From the NCBI GenBank assembly GCA_963921425.1, contig OY992839.1:13495409-13559408 (forward strand): DNA of 64,000 bases, given 5' to 3'. This document shows positions 25,146 to 36,191 of this stretch, one piece after another. Numbering within the stretch: the first letter of the stretch is position 1; each line of letters starts with the position of its first letter. Under the pieces are notes generated by a model that saw only the letters and a program-made list of their open reading frames with translations, ran no database searches and had not been told where the DNA came from. The stretch comes from Dryas octopetala (lineage: Eukaryota > Streptophyta > Magnoliopsida > Rosales > Rosaceae). The position numbers were made by a program, and so were the translations under genes.

Positions 25146-25227
25146 GTTCTGTAAATGGAGCAAACTGCAAGAATTGGCAATACAGCCAGATGTGGATGGA
25201 TTTTTGGTTTGTGGAGCTTCCCTTAAG
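25146..25227 (+). pseudogene. Captured triosephosphate isomerase exon
   Basis: After an AG acceptor at 25144-25145 the sequence encodes GSVNGANCK, loses one base, then continues ELAIQPDVDGFLVCGASLK up to a GT donor at 25228. This is the conserved C-terminal GG/SVN phosphate-binding region of plant cytosolic triosephosphate isomerase (normally FLVGGASLK, here FLVCGASLK). The single-base deletion breaks the frame. Intron-like sequence on both sides indicates capture of genomic DNA, not cDNA. Confidence 0.85.
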
Positions 25228-25693
25228 GTGATAATTCTTTTTTCCTTATAAGAAGAACGATTAGAATTATAGCCAACAAGACTATTGTAGTTCTAAATTA
25301 TTTTCCTTATAAAAAACGATTAGAACTATAGGAAAACATGATTACATTTTCATTATATCCCAGTCGTACACTTTTCTGTTCTTTTGTGATTCTTACTGAC
25401 ATGTCAAATGGACATGGGATAATACTTCTCCAACTCTTCCTCTCTTTAAAAGATGAGATTACATAATTGAACCCTCAAATGTACCAAATGTAGCTCTAAC
25501 TAAGGAACGGTCTGCTCTTATCTCACTTTAATATATGATAATATCATAATGGTACCAATGTTCCATGTTGTAGTTTATGATGGAATTTTGTTTGGAAGTC
25601 CGTCACCTTGATTACTCACTGTAATTTTAGTCTCTGGTTCATGGTGAGTTGCAAATTTTTCTGTTTAATAATTTGATTCATTGTCTATTTCAG

Positions 25694-25825
25694 TTTAGCC
25701 TACCCCAGACAACTTTAGAAATGGCTACAGTAGAGAAACTACTACACATCCCTGAAGATTCTGTTCCTTGCAAAATCCGTGCTAAGCGTGGCTGTGCAAC
25801 TCATCCCAGAAGCATTGCAGAAAGG
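25694..25825 (+). pseudogene. Captured bHLH transcription-factor exon
   Basis: A 44-codon open exon lies between a CAG acceptor (25691-25693) and a GTTAGT donor (25826). It encodes FSLPQTTLEMATVEKLLHIP, then EDSVPCKIRAKRGCATHPRS and IAER. This is the start of the basic region of the FBH/bHLH122-130 subfamily. The exon is intact but has no HLH exon after it. It stands about 470 bases downstream of the TPI exon in the same direction. Confidence 0.85.
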
Positions 25826-28800
25826 GTTAGTAAACATTGAAGAGATAATATGATTTTCTTACAGCATGCCTAACCACAATATATTGAATAGGTCCATTTA
25901 GGTCCATGTGTCCTTCGGTAAAATTCAATCAATATGAACGAAAGGGACCATTTCTAGAAATGGAAGGCTATCATCACTATTCATGGAAATGTTGAAGTGC
26001 AATTTTTCTCTACAATCCTAAAACTGATTCTACACATTTATTTCCTGTCGAGGTTCATGCTGTTTGGATTATGATGTCTTCCTTCCAGTCTCACAAGAAA
26101 TATTATAAGATGGAATGGCCTACCATTTCCATAACAAGTTTTGGCTTGTACTGAGCTTCAAAGCTACTTGTTCATAATATTGAAAGTTAAACAGTCACAA
26201 TGAAGAATGTTGATAAAATCCTAAAACAAGGCCGGCCTTGAAGTGCTTATTGAACTGAATATGATGTTTGGTCTTAAATTCTAACTAACAACTAGGATAT
26301 GTTTGTTGTGCAGAATCAGATTCTAGGAATTCGAGGGAATAAGGGTCAAGAACCATTGTTTTTCTTTTTCTCTTGGTTGTGTTTTAGCTCTAGCCAAGCA
26401 TTTATAGTTGAGGTTCTTCAACGGTGTGAGTATGAGAATTAGGACAGAACTTGGTGGATGCACCAGATCGTTGTTTATGGTATCATAACCCAGACCAGCT
26501 GTGCAGCCTGTGCTGTATATGAAACATTGGCTCCTATAACAGATAACACACATCCAGGTTGCCTACAATGTTATTGTTTCACCTCTAGTAAATGAGAACA
26601 TTCAATTTTACTGAATGTAAAGAGTTTGGGTGGGTTCAAACATGTTCGCTACTGCAGTCAGTGCACCCAGGTAACATTCACAGGGTTAAGCAGAGAAAAA
26701 GGAAGGCTCAGCTTACTGTTGGTGCAGTAAGGCAATCAGGTGGTGCTAGGTTTTGTATTAGAAAGTAGTCAAAGCACTATAGGAGTCTGGCAGTGTCATA
26801 ATGATATGAAATGATGTATTATATTGCAACTATGAGCTCTGGTATGAAGATTGATGCTTAAGGGTGGACAGTAGCAAGGTGAAACCAACAGATTTATGGA
26901 AAGTGAAAGAAGTGGAGAGGGATAAGATGGTGATCGTTTTACTTCTGCTGTTACATATGTAGTAGTACTTTAAAAACCACAAGAGATGCACTTAAGTGTA
27001 GATAAAAAAAAAATAGCGTAGATATCGTAGCATGCACACATATATGTTGTTAAAAGGACAGAATATCGAAATTATCTTTTTCCTTCTTCATATCAATTAG
27101 ATTGGTTTAACAATTGTTAGTTGCATAGTAGCCCTACAGTATGGTGTGCAATAAGTTGTGATTACGTTATAGTGCATCTCACTTGTGTGGTGAGAATGTT
27201 GTCAATATGCCATATCTCATCTCTATACCGAGACTAGAGAAAGTGAGGTGAAATTGCTTCTTAATATGTACTTTATGTTTATTTTTCTGTACTGTTGACT
27301 TGTATCACTATCACTTTCTATTCATTAATATCACTTGACTAATATATTTCAAGTCTAAATCTTCAGACCCATTTGACTAATATCCTAAGCTTAATGAGTA
27401 TTCCTTGATAATGCCTCCCTGAAAAAGAAGCTCATTTGTTTTTGTAGGTCAGACACTTCAAGCTGGCCAAAGAAGAATCTGTGATCTTTCTTCTAGGTCA
27501 GACACTTCAAAACATAAATAGTATAGAATATTATCTTATCGCTCTACGGTTTTAATTGTCTTTGCATCTGAAATTTTCTGATGAATCTATTTGCTGGCAG
27601 TCAGCAATTCATTAATCTTTTCATTTTTTTAAAACTCTCCCATTCGATCAGTTGAGCAATTTGCATCTTTGTAAACATTCCCTAAGGTTCATCTAAAGTT
27701 TATTAGGATCTTTTTATCCTTGAGTTACTCATTTGGTACGCAAATTAAGTTGCAGCTTCGATTAAGTACATTGACTTCCATTAGATTGTAATTAAGTTGT
27801 ATGTATTTTTAATTGTAGATGAGGAGGAGAGGAAGTACAAGGGTTGCAAAATAAGCTTTGTATTCAATAGCTCGATGTGTGGTTGTCATTTGCCTTGCTG
27901 CTAGTGATAAGCTAACGAGGTTGTGTAGACATATATTATTTTTGGTACATATATGCTAGGGGCAGTTTATCGACTAATCTTGCAAATTCAGTTATTTTGG
28001 TATGTATATGGCTGACTTTGCACGATTACTTAGCTTGGACCATGCCATGGCTTTTATTGAGTTTAAAATCTGGTTTTTATGCTGAATATAGCTATAGAAG
28101 ATCTGGAAGAAACTTGATTAATGATAGACATGCTTGTATGTATTTTGAATTGCAGATGAGGAGGAGAGGAAGTGCTAGTTTAGAATTGCCAAGGACACTT
28201 CAAAATGGAGTCATTTTATGATGCAAGATGAGCAGGAAAGAAGAACAAGTCAGGCAACCAATAATCTATCATTTCTTACTTTGTCTTTTTCTATCTTTAG
28301 TTTCCTTGTAGTGTTTGAGTGACATTATAGTTTGTGTAATTGTGCAAGTACTTTTTTTATATGTATAGCTATCAAGCTACTTTCAATTAATTTTTAGGGT
28401 GTTAATATTAGCAAGGGATGTGTGAATGAGTTTGCTATGACTTTGTCTAGGTGTTAAGGACAACACCTACTCACAGGACCAGATTGATGAAGTACGTGCT
28501 GAATGGGCAGGCTTTCTGGTGCGCTATATGTAGATCCAATACGTACTCCTCACTTCCCTAAATCTGTTGGCTGGGTTTAACAAGCATTTTTTGGTAAATA
28601 TTTTGTATAGCTAACTGGCTAGGCTGTGTAGACATGCAATATTATGATGGGAGCAGTTCATTGACTAGCTAATCTTGCAAAGTCAGATATTTTGGTATTT
28701 ATATGGCTGACTTTGCACGATTACTTAGGTTAGACCATGTCATCCCTAGCTTTATAGTTTTTGTAATCAACAAGTACTTTTTGTAGTTATCAAGTTACTT

Positions 28801-29039
28801 ATAATTTTTTGGGCTGTACATTAATTGGCAAGGAATGTGTGAATGGGTTTGTTATCATGATCGACTTTGTAAACTCCAATTCCAATTTAATGAATTCATG
28901 GATCTTTTTGAGTTACCAATATTTGTGGATTACTTTGGATGCAACAAGCAGGGATTTAGTGGGATTTAATTCCAATTGGATATGCAAGCAGGGAATTAAT
29001 GGGGATTCAATTGGATGTAAGCAAGGATATTAAAATGTG
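25826..29039. other. Interior of the CACTA-like element, partly duplicated, no gene recognised
   Basis: An imperfect direct repeat is present at about 27905-28050 and 28605-28742 (shared GGCTGACTTTGCACGATTAC). ATGAGGAGGAGAGGAAGT, preceded by CAG or TAG, occurs at about 27820 and 28156. These may be decayed exons of further captured genes, but I recognise no family. Confidence 0.45.
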
Positions 29040-30084
29040 AATCAAACAAACAACAGTTTTAAATTTAAAAAAATTATGTTAATTAATAATAGACAACGGT
29101 TTTAGTTAAATAACCATTGTATAAAACACCTACTAACAACAGTTAAAACGATTAACCAAAAAATTGATGTGTATCATCTATCTATACAACATTTTTGAAA
29201 AAAAATTACTTGTCAAACACCTAACTTAACATCACATATAGTTAAAAAAAGTTGTGGAAAACATGATTACCCAACGGTTTTAAGATATAAAATGATATGT
29301 ATAAGTAATTAAAATAACATGTTTTAGTAAAAACTGTTGTTGAGTTTCTTATGTACAAACATCATGCTGGTTTTATACTTAATTATGCAACGGTGTTTCT
29401 TAAAACGGATGTTTAATAAGACTTTAGACAACATTTATATCATATAAGTATTGTCTAATCATTACTAATACAATTGTTTTGTATCTGTAAACGTTGTGTA
29501 TTGGGTTTCAACACAACTGTTTAAGATGAATATTGGGCATTTTGGTGGATACTAGACAACAGTTTTAAATTATAAATGTTGTATTAATCCATTTAGACAA
29601 CGGGTTTTTACCGTTGTCTAAATATACTATAGTCGTCACTCGCCTAGACGACGGAATTTTGGGTAAATAGACAACGGTTTTTCACCGTTGTCTATTTATA
29701 TTATTGTAGTAGTGGTCGTCAGACAAAGAGAGAAAGGGAGAGAGGGAGGCGACGGTGGGTGAACTGGTGGTTTAAGGTGGTGGTGGGTCGTGTTTGGGGT
29801 CTAAGATGGTGGTGGTGGTGGTCGGAGATGCTGTAGTGGTGGTCACTGGAGATGCTGTAGTGGTTGGGAATTTGGGATCGCACAAAGAGAATTCGAGAGT
29901 GAGAGAGAGAAAGAGACTTCGAGAGTGAGAGATTTGACTATTTGAGAGTGAAACAAAAAAAAAATTTGTTTTTTGTGTTTAAGACTTTAAGTGGTTTTTT
30001 TAAAAATTCATTTGTTATTTAGATTTTAGACATTATGAAATTAGGAATTTATGAATAATAGGATTAGGGTATTTTGGGGTTTTG

Positions 30085-30122
30085 TTTAGGGTTTGGACTT
30101 TGGGGTTTAGGGTTTAGGGTTT
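30085..30122. repeat. Telomere-like TTTAGGG motifs
   Basis: Two to three copies of GGGTTTAGGG lie in G/T-rich sequence within the hAT element. The array is too short to be a true interstitial telomere. Confidence 0.4.
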
Positions 30123-30179
30123 TTTGGGGTCAAATTTCAATTGGGGTTTGGTTGGGGTTTGAAGTTTTTTATTTTTATT

Positions 30180-31060
30180 ACGTATGTTTTTAAATTTATA
30201 GTATATAGTTTATACTTATAGTTAGTAGTTAACTAGTTACTAGTTACTAACTTACTATATAGTATATACTATAAATTTATAACTTATAACTTATAAATAC
30301 TAAACCCTATAATTTATATGTTTTTTAAATTTTTATAGTATATAGTTAATACTTAATAGTTTATATGTTTTTTAATTTACATCATTAATTATATCCTAAA
30401 CCTTAGGGTATAGCACTATAGCAGTATAGCCTATACTCTATACTTCTATAATGTATTAATGTATATAGTATATACTTAATAGTTAATACTATATAGTCTA
30501 TATTACTTTACTACTTTATACGTTTATAGTATATTAGACATTAGTAAATACTATATACTATTTAGTATATAGTATATAATATAAGTCATATAACTATATA
30601 TTATTTACTATTTACTATTTACTATTTAGTATATACTATATTAGTATATTACATTATTACTATAATACTATATACCAAGTTATCAAATTACTACCAAGTC
30701 TACCAACTTACCAAGTACCAAGTACCAAGTACCAACTATGAATTATAAATTTATAGTATTAAATTATTAAAAGGATATAGTGATATACTAATAGTCTAAA
30801 TGTCTAATATACATTATAAGGGAGGAAATTATTAATAGGATATGATATAGTGATATAGTATTAAATGATTAATAGTATAAATTTATAGGATATACAGATA
30901 TAGTGATATACTAATATACATTATAATGTATATCACTAATATACATTATATAATTTATATAGTGATATACTAATATACATTATTAATAGGATACATATGT
31001 TTCATTATTAATTTTTAATAGGATATAGTGATATACTAATAAGTCTAATATACATTATAT
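30180..31060. repeat. AT-rich TATAGTATATA low-complexity region
   Basis: Long irregular runs of TATAGTATATACTAT-type sequence with no coding content. A similar stretch occurs in the hAT element at 48300-48660; both host the same MITE family. Confidence 0.7.
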
Positions 31061-31066
31061 ACTAGG

Positions 31067-31612
31067 GGAAATTACGGATTTAGTCCAGTTATTTTATACC
31101 TAGTTCAATTTTGGTCCACAATCTTTTTTAAGTTCTGTTTTGGTCCATTAATTGTTTCACTTGTTCAATAAAGGTCCAGATTTGTTTTCTCAAATTTGGC
31201 CTGCTTTTTACCCTATCAAATCTCACCCAAATTCAGCAAATATATACTTGTTTTAAAGCTATGCATTTCTTCTTTACAACCATATAAAGATCATTCAAAT
31301 TGGAGTTCTAAAACTCAAGATAATTGACCCTAAAGTAGGGTACCCAAAACTGCCAATTTTTCAAACTTCACCAAATCTCAATTCTCTTAGATTATAATAC
31401 TCCAAATTTGTTTTTATGACTAAGAAATGATGAAATATAACTTATACTTCAATTATAATTGAAGAAAACACAACCCAAAAGATTTAAAGTCACAAATCTG
31501 GACCTTTATTGAACAAATGAAACAATTAGTGGACCAAAACAGAACTTAAAAAAGATCGTGGACCAAAATTGAACTAGGTATAAAATAAGTGGACCAAATC
31601 TGTAATTTCCTC
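31067..31612. mobile_element. Fold-back MITE, copy 1 of a pair
   Basis: Inverted ends (GGAAATTACGGATTTAGTCC left; TGTAATTTCCTC right) enclose long arms, including CTAGTTCAATTTTGGTCCAC and its inverse. It is closely similar over its whole length to the copy at 48664-49211. The flanks are TA repeats, so the TSD cannot be defined. Confidence 0.85.
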
Positions 31613-32384
31613 TTATATATATACTATATAGAATTATAGATTATAGTATATTAGTATATACTATATAGTATATAGTTATATACTATATAGGGTTTATAAT
31701 TTAGTATAATATTAGGGTTTAGGGTATTTTAGTATTTTTTACTCTATTTGTTTAGGGTATAGTATAGAAATGTATTTTATAAATTATATAGAAAGGTATT
31801 TTTTATTTAGGGTATAGTATAGAAATAATCAAATAAATGTATAAAAATGAATTTTTTAAATTTTTTTAAAATTGAGATTTGGTATCGGTATACCGTCGGT
31901 ATTATATTTCGTAAGCCGGTACGGTTACCGAAATAGCCGGTTCGGAATGAAGACCGAAATGTCAGTATCGGTAACCGCAATGTTCGATAATTGTCGGAAC
32001 AATTTGCGGTCGATTGTCGGTAAATTTCGGTAATTCAGCATAAAATCCCAGCCCTAACTATAGGGGTGATTTCAAGATAATCTACAAACAAAAAATTTTT
32101 TCAAGCGTGTCGTCCAGCTTTTTGAAATCCTACAATGTTAATGATTCTATTAATAAAACCGTTAATTGCTTACTAAGTTTTGTTTACATTTTTTAGTGAT
32201 GTGAATGCCAAGTGGAAAACAAAATAATAAAAAATTACAAAACATAAAAAAATCTCATTTCCCTTTCTCTCTCTCCCTTCCCCCACCCAGCCCCGATGAC
32301 CCTCCCCCTTCCTCCACCCAGCCCCGGCGACCCTCCCTCTTCCCCTACCCAACCCTGGCCACCCAGAAAAATCCCATTTCCCTT

Positions 32385-32596
32385 TCTAATTTCAACCAGA
32401 ATATCGACTACGTATTCAAGGTGGTGCTGATCGGAGACTCGGCGGTGGGTAAGTTTCAGCTCTTGGCTCGATTTGCTCGCAACAAGTTCAGTTTGCTGTC
32501 AAAGGCAACCATTAGGGTTGAGTTCCAGACTAAGACGCTTGTGATCGACCACAAAACCATCAAGGCTCAGATTTGGGACACTGCTGGTCAAGAAAG
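32385..32596 (+). pseudogene. Captured RabA4-type small GTPase first exon
   Basis: Rab GTPases direct vesicle traffic. The exon encodes [18 protein letters not shown], then [30 protein letters not shown] and IWDTAGQER, ending at a GTAAAA donor, exactly where plant RabA first exons end. The P-loop reads GDSAVGKF where Ser is required for Mg2+ binding, and TIGVEF of switch I is TIRVEF, so it would not be functional. The open frame extends upstream to 32205 through Pro-rich, non-Rab sequence. No second exon was found. It sits inside the inverted-repeat element. Confidence 0.85.
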
Positions 32597-33060
32597 GTAA
32601 AACACTTTTTTTTTTTGTTTACTGATTTCGGGGTTTGGTGATTGATTTTTCTGTGTTTTTAATGTGGGTTTGTTGTTGTTTTCTGATTTTACATTGATTT
32701 TATGTTGTGGGTTTGTTTCAATTTTAGTTTTGGGTGTTTGTGTTCGAGATGTGAATGATCCTGATTTTGCTGAATTAGAAGGCAATCCATATTTTGTGAA
32801 GCCTTTAAACCAAAACAACTTGTCTCGGCGGTGATTGAGTTTACTAATTTCGAGGCTTTGGTGATTTCGGGCCCTTAAACCAAAACCAAAACACTTTTTC
32901 CTTTACTTTACTTTTTTTTTTTTACTGATTTCGAGGCTTTGGTGATTGAGTTTTCTGTGTTTTTGATGTGGGTTTGTTGTTGTTTGTGGCTGGGTGGGGG
33001 AAGGGGGAGGGTCGCCGGGGGTGGGTGGGGGAAAGGAGAGAGACAGCGATGAAAGAGGAG

Positions 33061-33546
33061 AGAGAGAGGGAAATGAGATTTTTTTATGTTTTGTAATTTT
33101 TTATTATTTTGTTTTCCACATGGCATTCACATCACTAGAAAATGTCAATCAACAAAACTACGTAATTAATATTTTTTTGTTTGTAAGGCATCTTGAAATC
33201 ACCCTATAGTTCCTATGAGTAAATTGTAATTGAGCCTTTAAATATAGGCCGAATGACACAAATACCATCCAGAAAGGGAAATGAGATTTTTTTATGTTTT
33301 GTAATTTTTTATTATTTTGTTTTCCACATGGCATTCACATCACTAAAAAATGTCAGTCAACAAAGCTACATAAGCAATTAATGGTTTTATTGACAGAATC
33401 ACTAACGTTGCAGAATTTCCAAAAGCTGGTGAACGTGCTTGAAAGATTTTTTTTGTTTGTAAAGCATCTTGAAATCACCCCTATAGTTCATATGGGTAAA
33501 TTGTAATTGAACTTTTAAATATAGGCCGAATGACACAAATACCATC
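33061..33546. repeat. Tandem duplication of the element's right arm plus MITE end
   Basis: The segment GGGAAATGAGATTTTTTTAT through CCTATAGTTC...TTTAAATATAGGCC and CAAATACCATCCAG is present twice (about 33068-33272 and 33279-33549). The first copy already ends with the first 26 bases of the MITE that begins at 33524. Confidence 0.8.
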
Positions 33547-34352
33547 CAGACTTTGAGGCTTGTGCGCAAATGTCATCCAATCTTTCAAAATTGTGCAAAT
33601 TTGCCATATGCCTTCAATTTCATCCATTCACCAATTAAAATTAGGGGTATTTTCGTCAATTCATCTAAAAAACTATTTAATAAATATATAAAATATTATA
33701 TTTTTTTTTTTGCAAAAACAAATCCTCTCGTTCTCTCTCTCTTCTGTCTTTCTTGGCCAGTGGCTGAGTAGGTGGCGAAAAGAGAAGGAGAAAGGGGAAG
33801 AGGGAAGGGTGGGTGATGCGGGGGTGAGTGTGTGGGGAGAGGGGGAGCCGGGGGGGTGTTGCTAGGAGAGGGGCGCCGGGGGGGGGGGTTGAGGGTGAGG
33901 GGCGGGGGGCTGCTGCTGAGTGGGGGTGTGACGGGGCTGGTGGGGGGTGCGATGGAGCTGGCTGGGCAAGGCAAGGGGTGGGGTGGGGTGGGGGGCGGGG
34001 TTGGGGTTGAGGGGCTGGGGCTGGTATTCGAGCAAAGGGGGGGGAGGCCAGAAGGGAGGGATGGAAGGATGGGTCGGGTAAGGGGGTGAAGGGCGCTAGG
34101 GGAAGGGTGGAGAAGAAGAATGTTTTTTTTTTTTTTTTTTGTATTTTTAAATTTGATTTTAAATTATATTTAAATAAAAAATTTATTTAAAATTTAGATT
34201 TAACAAAATATTCTAATTTAACAGAAATTATGACAGCATATGGCAAGTTTGCACAGTTTTGAAAGATTGGATGATAAATTGTCGCAATTGAAAGATTAGA
34301 TAGCATTTGCGTACAAACCTCATAACCTGGATGACATTTATGCAATTCGGCC
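33524..34352. mobile_element. Mutator-type fold-back MITE with G-rich core
   Basis: The ends GGCCGAATGACACAAATACC and GGCCGAATTGCATAAATGTC (inverse of the right end) are flanked by the 9-bp duplication TTAAATATA at 33515-33523 and 34353-34361. The arms share CATCCAATCTTTCAAAA and GCAAATTTGCCATATGC. The core (33780-34110) is extremely G-rich on the plus strand. Confidence 0.88.
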
Positions 34353-34361
34353 TTAAATATA

Positions 34362-35408
34362 TTAAAGATTGGGTGATTTGGTCCCTTGGGTGTATTGGAA
34401 TTCTTTGTACACCGAATTCTTGGGATTAGGTGTATTGTTTTAGAATGAAGTTCTGTCTAGAAAAGGATCACATATGCTAAATTGCTAATTTTGTAAGACT
34501 TCGATCACTATCATCTTCTAATGCTAAATTGCTATATTTTCAGATTTGGTATAGCAGCAGTTTTGATTTTCTTTAAAAGGAAATTTTGTCTATTTGATTA
34601 GGTAAGCTTAATTTGCAGCTCAAAATGTGAGACGAGTTAATTTTATGTAGTTATTAAAAGGAATAGATTGAAATGAATGTTTGTGCTTTTCCTACATGAT
34701 TTTATCTCTCCTACCTTTTAGGTTGTGCCTACCACCAAGGCCAAGCACTTGCTGACGAATTAAAAATGTACATTCATATTGAAATTTGATTTAGAAAAAT
34801 GTATTTGCAATGGTCTATCAGGATTTCCAGTGGTACTGATGAGGGGCGACAGCTGCAGGGGCAGCGGCTGTTGATGGTGATTTCCGGTGCTGATGGTGTT
34901 GGGATTGGGAGGTGGTGGTGATGGTGATGGTGTTGGGTTCGGGAGGTGGTGGTCGATGATGATGTTGGGGTTGGAAGTGTTTTTTGGGTATAATAAGTAG
35001 AATTGTTGGGTGTGATATTAGTTTTAGTAACAGTATGTTAGGAAAATATGTTTGGTGTACTAATAAGTTATAAAAATTTTTAAAATAAAGGTGGGTGTAA
35101 AGTGTGTGTTGGGGCTACTAATAAAAAAATTGGATCCAAATAACGGCACTCAAAAATAAAATACGTGAGTGTGTATAAAGGTCGAGACGACGAGGGCCTC
35201 ATTTATATTGTTCGCCTCGGCCGGATCGAAAGATGAGTGATTTAGTCTCCTAGACTCATTTAAGTGGTTAGAATAACATAAAAATATTCATACATAACCT
35301 TCAAATCCAGTTAACTTAATTGCAATTGAATTAGTTGCGTTACCAAAAGAAACATCTGATAAATGAGTGAAAATAACTCAAGCTTTGGGCCAGTTTGTCT
35401 AAAGGTAC
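34362..35408. other. Intergenic, no gene seen
   Basis: Contains a GGTGGTGATGGTGATGG-type low-complexity patch near 34905-34965. No coding pattern or element end was recognised. Confidence 0.4.
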
Positions 35409-36100
35409 GTTGTAGTTACCTTGGTTGATAAAGATAACCTCTTTATTTGCAATGTTGTCCATTGTCTCTTATGTCATATTCCTTACATGTATGGCTTATA
35501 TGTAACCAAGCAAAGATCCAGAACAAGCGCATTTCATATGAAGATCGAAGAGCATCTAGCAAAAGAAAATGTATGTGATCGAGTTATGGTACGTACCATA
35601 GAAATGGACCATATGCTAAATGTACTACATATTCATCATTTGTCGTTCCTCCATTTCCCACCTTAACCTTCAGTTCTGGCAACTTCAGCATAAACTTCAT
35701 TCATGTCTGCTCTATAAACCATACTACCAAGGAAAATGCAAGCAAAGCAGACTATATCTAAGGCAAGACCCATGAAATGAAAGACCAACCAATTTGAGAG
35801 TTAATGGAAGTGCAATTTATTTACCTTTCCCATGTATCAGAAACGTCCTTAGTAGTTCTCCAGCTATTAATTACCTAGTTTAGCACCCCGTAGAGCAGGG
35901 GTGCTGCCATGAATCTCCCTTAGTAAACACAAAACAAAAATAAAGTCAAACCAAAAATAATTTGGACTAATAGTAAGAAAATAAAATTACATGGTTTTTG
36001 ACAAACTAGATTACCATTCTCAGAGGGAAAAGAATGGGATGGCCTATGGCTATGGATTATATAAGGCATATGGATGCTAATTCTGGGAAACTTAAGTCCA
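35409..36100 (-). pseudogene. Alpha-galactosidase pseudogene fragment (second copy)
   Basis: The sequence aligns base by base, introns included, with 13437-14310 of the intact alpha-galactosidase gene, covering parts of exons 12, 11, 10, 9 and 8. Deletions remove most of the 3' exon-intron junction of exon 12, part of exon 11 with the following intron, and several intron stretches. Codons for the region around SWRTTKD (here near 35830-35890) are altered. Because introns are retained it is a DNA-level duplicate, not a retrocopy. Similarity stops near 36100, about 85 bases before the gypsy element. Confidence 0.88.
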
Positions 36101-36186
36101 GGCATATCGATAATTTTTTTTTTTTTTTGGGGTTCCCTCCTTAATTTTATCAAAACACTCTCACTTTGGCTATGTCACACACTTTT

Positions 36187-36191
36187 CAGGC
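36187..36191. repeat. Target-site duplication of the gypsy element, left copy
   Basis: CAGGC immediately before the left LTR; the matching copy is at 43157-43161. Confidence 0.92.

Larger units (their letters stand above)
23795..29714. mobile_element. CACTA-like element with captured exons, nested in the hAT element
   Basis: The left end CACTACTACAATAATGTTAA at 23795 and the inverse of the right end (CACTACTACAATAATATAAA, ending 29714) agree for 15 bases. Subterminal motifs ACAACAGTTTT and ACAACGGTTTTT recur at both ends (23825-23900, 29040-29695); one forms a near-perfect hairpin at about 29664-29698. Only two flanking bases (GT) match, so the TSD is not convincing. No transposase was found. 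The interior carries exon-like fragments of two unrelated host genes. Confidence 0.75.
19839..32056. mobile_element. 12.2-kb hAT transposon with nested elements
   Basis: The left terminus TAGGGGTGGGTTCGGTACGG starts at 19839; the right end reads ATCCCAGCCCTA to 32056. They are flanked by the perfect 8-bp duplication ACTATAGG at 19831-19838 and 32057-32064. The terminal inverted repeat is TAGGG(G/C)TGGG, and subterminal CGGTA/CGGTT motifs occur at both ends (19850-20000, 31880-32035). The element encodes a broken hAT transposase on the minus strand and contains a nested CACTA-like element and a MITE. The 8-bp TSD and transposase type agree. Confidence 0.92.
19797..33546. mobile_element. Inverted-repeat (Pack-MULE-like) element carrying a Rab exon, split by a hAT insertion
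   Basis: The left arm (about 19797-19838, continuing at 32057-32250) reads GGCTGAATTACAATTTATC, then AACTATAGGGGTGATTTCAA, and on to AAAATAATAAAAAATTACAA. The right arm appears twice in inverse at about 33060-33250 and 33280-33523, the second copy matching the longer left arm. Between the arms lie C-rich and G-rich inverted stretches and a RabA4-type exon. Long terminal inverted repeats around a host exon suggest a Pack-MULE, but no clean TSD was found. Outer limits are approximate. Confidence 0.65.

Noticed and set aside
23792..29717. A 3-bp TSD for the CACTA-like element
   Set aside because: The flanks are AGT and GTC; only GT is shared, which is not convincing.
33828..34089. Gly-rich open frames
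   Set aside because: G-rich core of a fold-back MITE; no conserved protein pattern.
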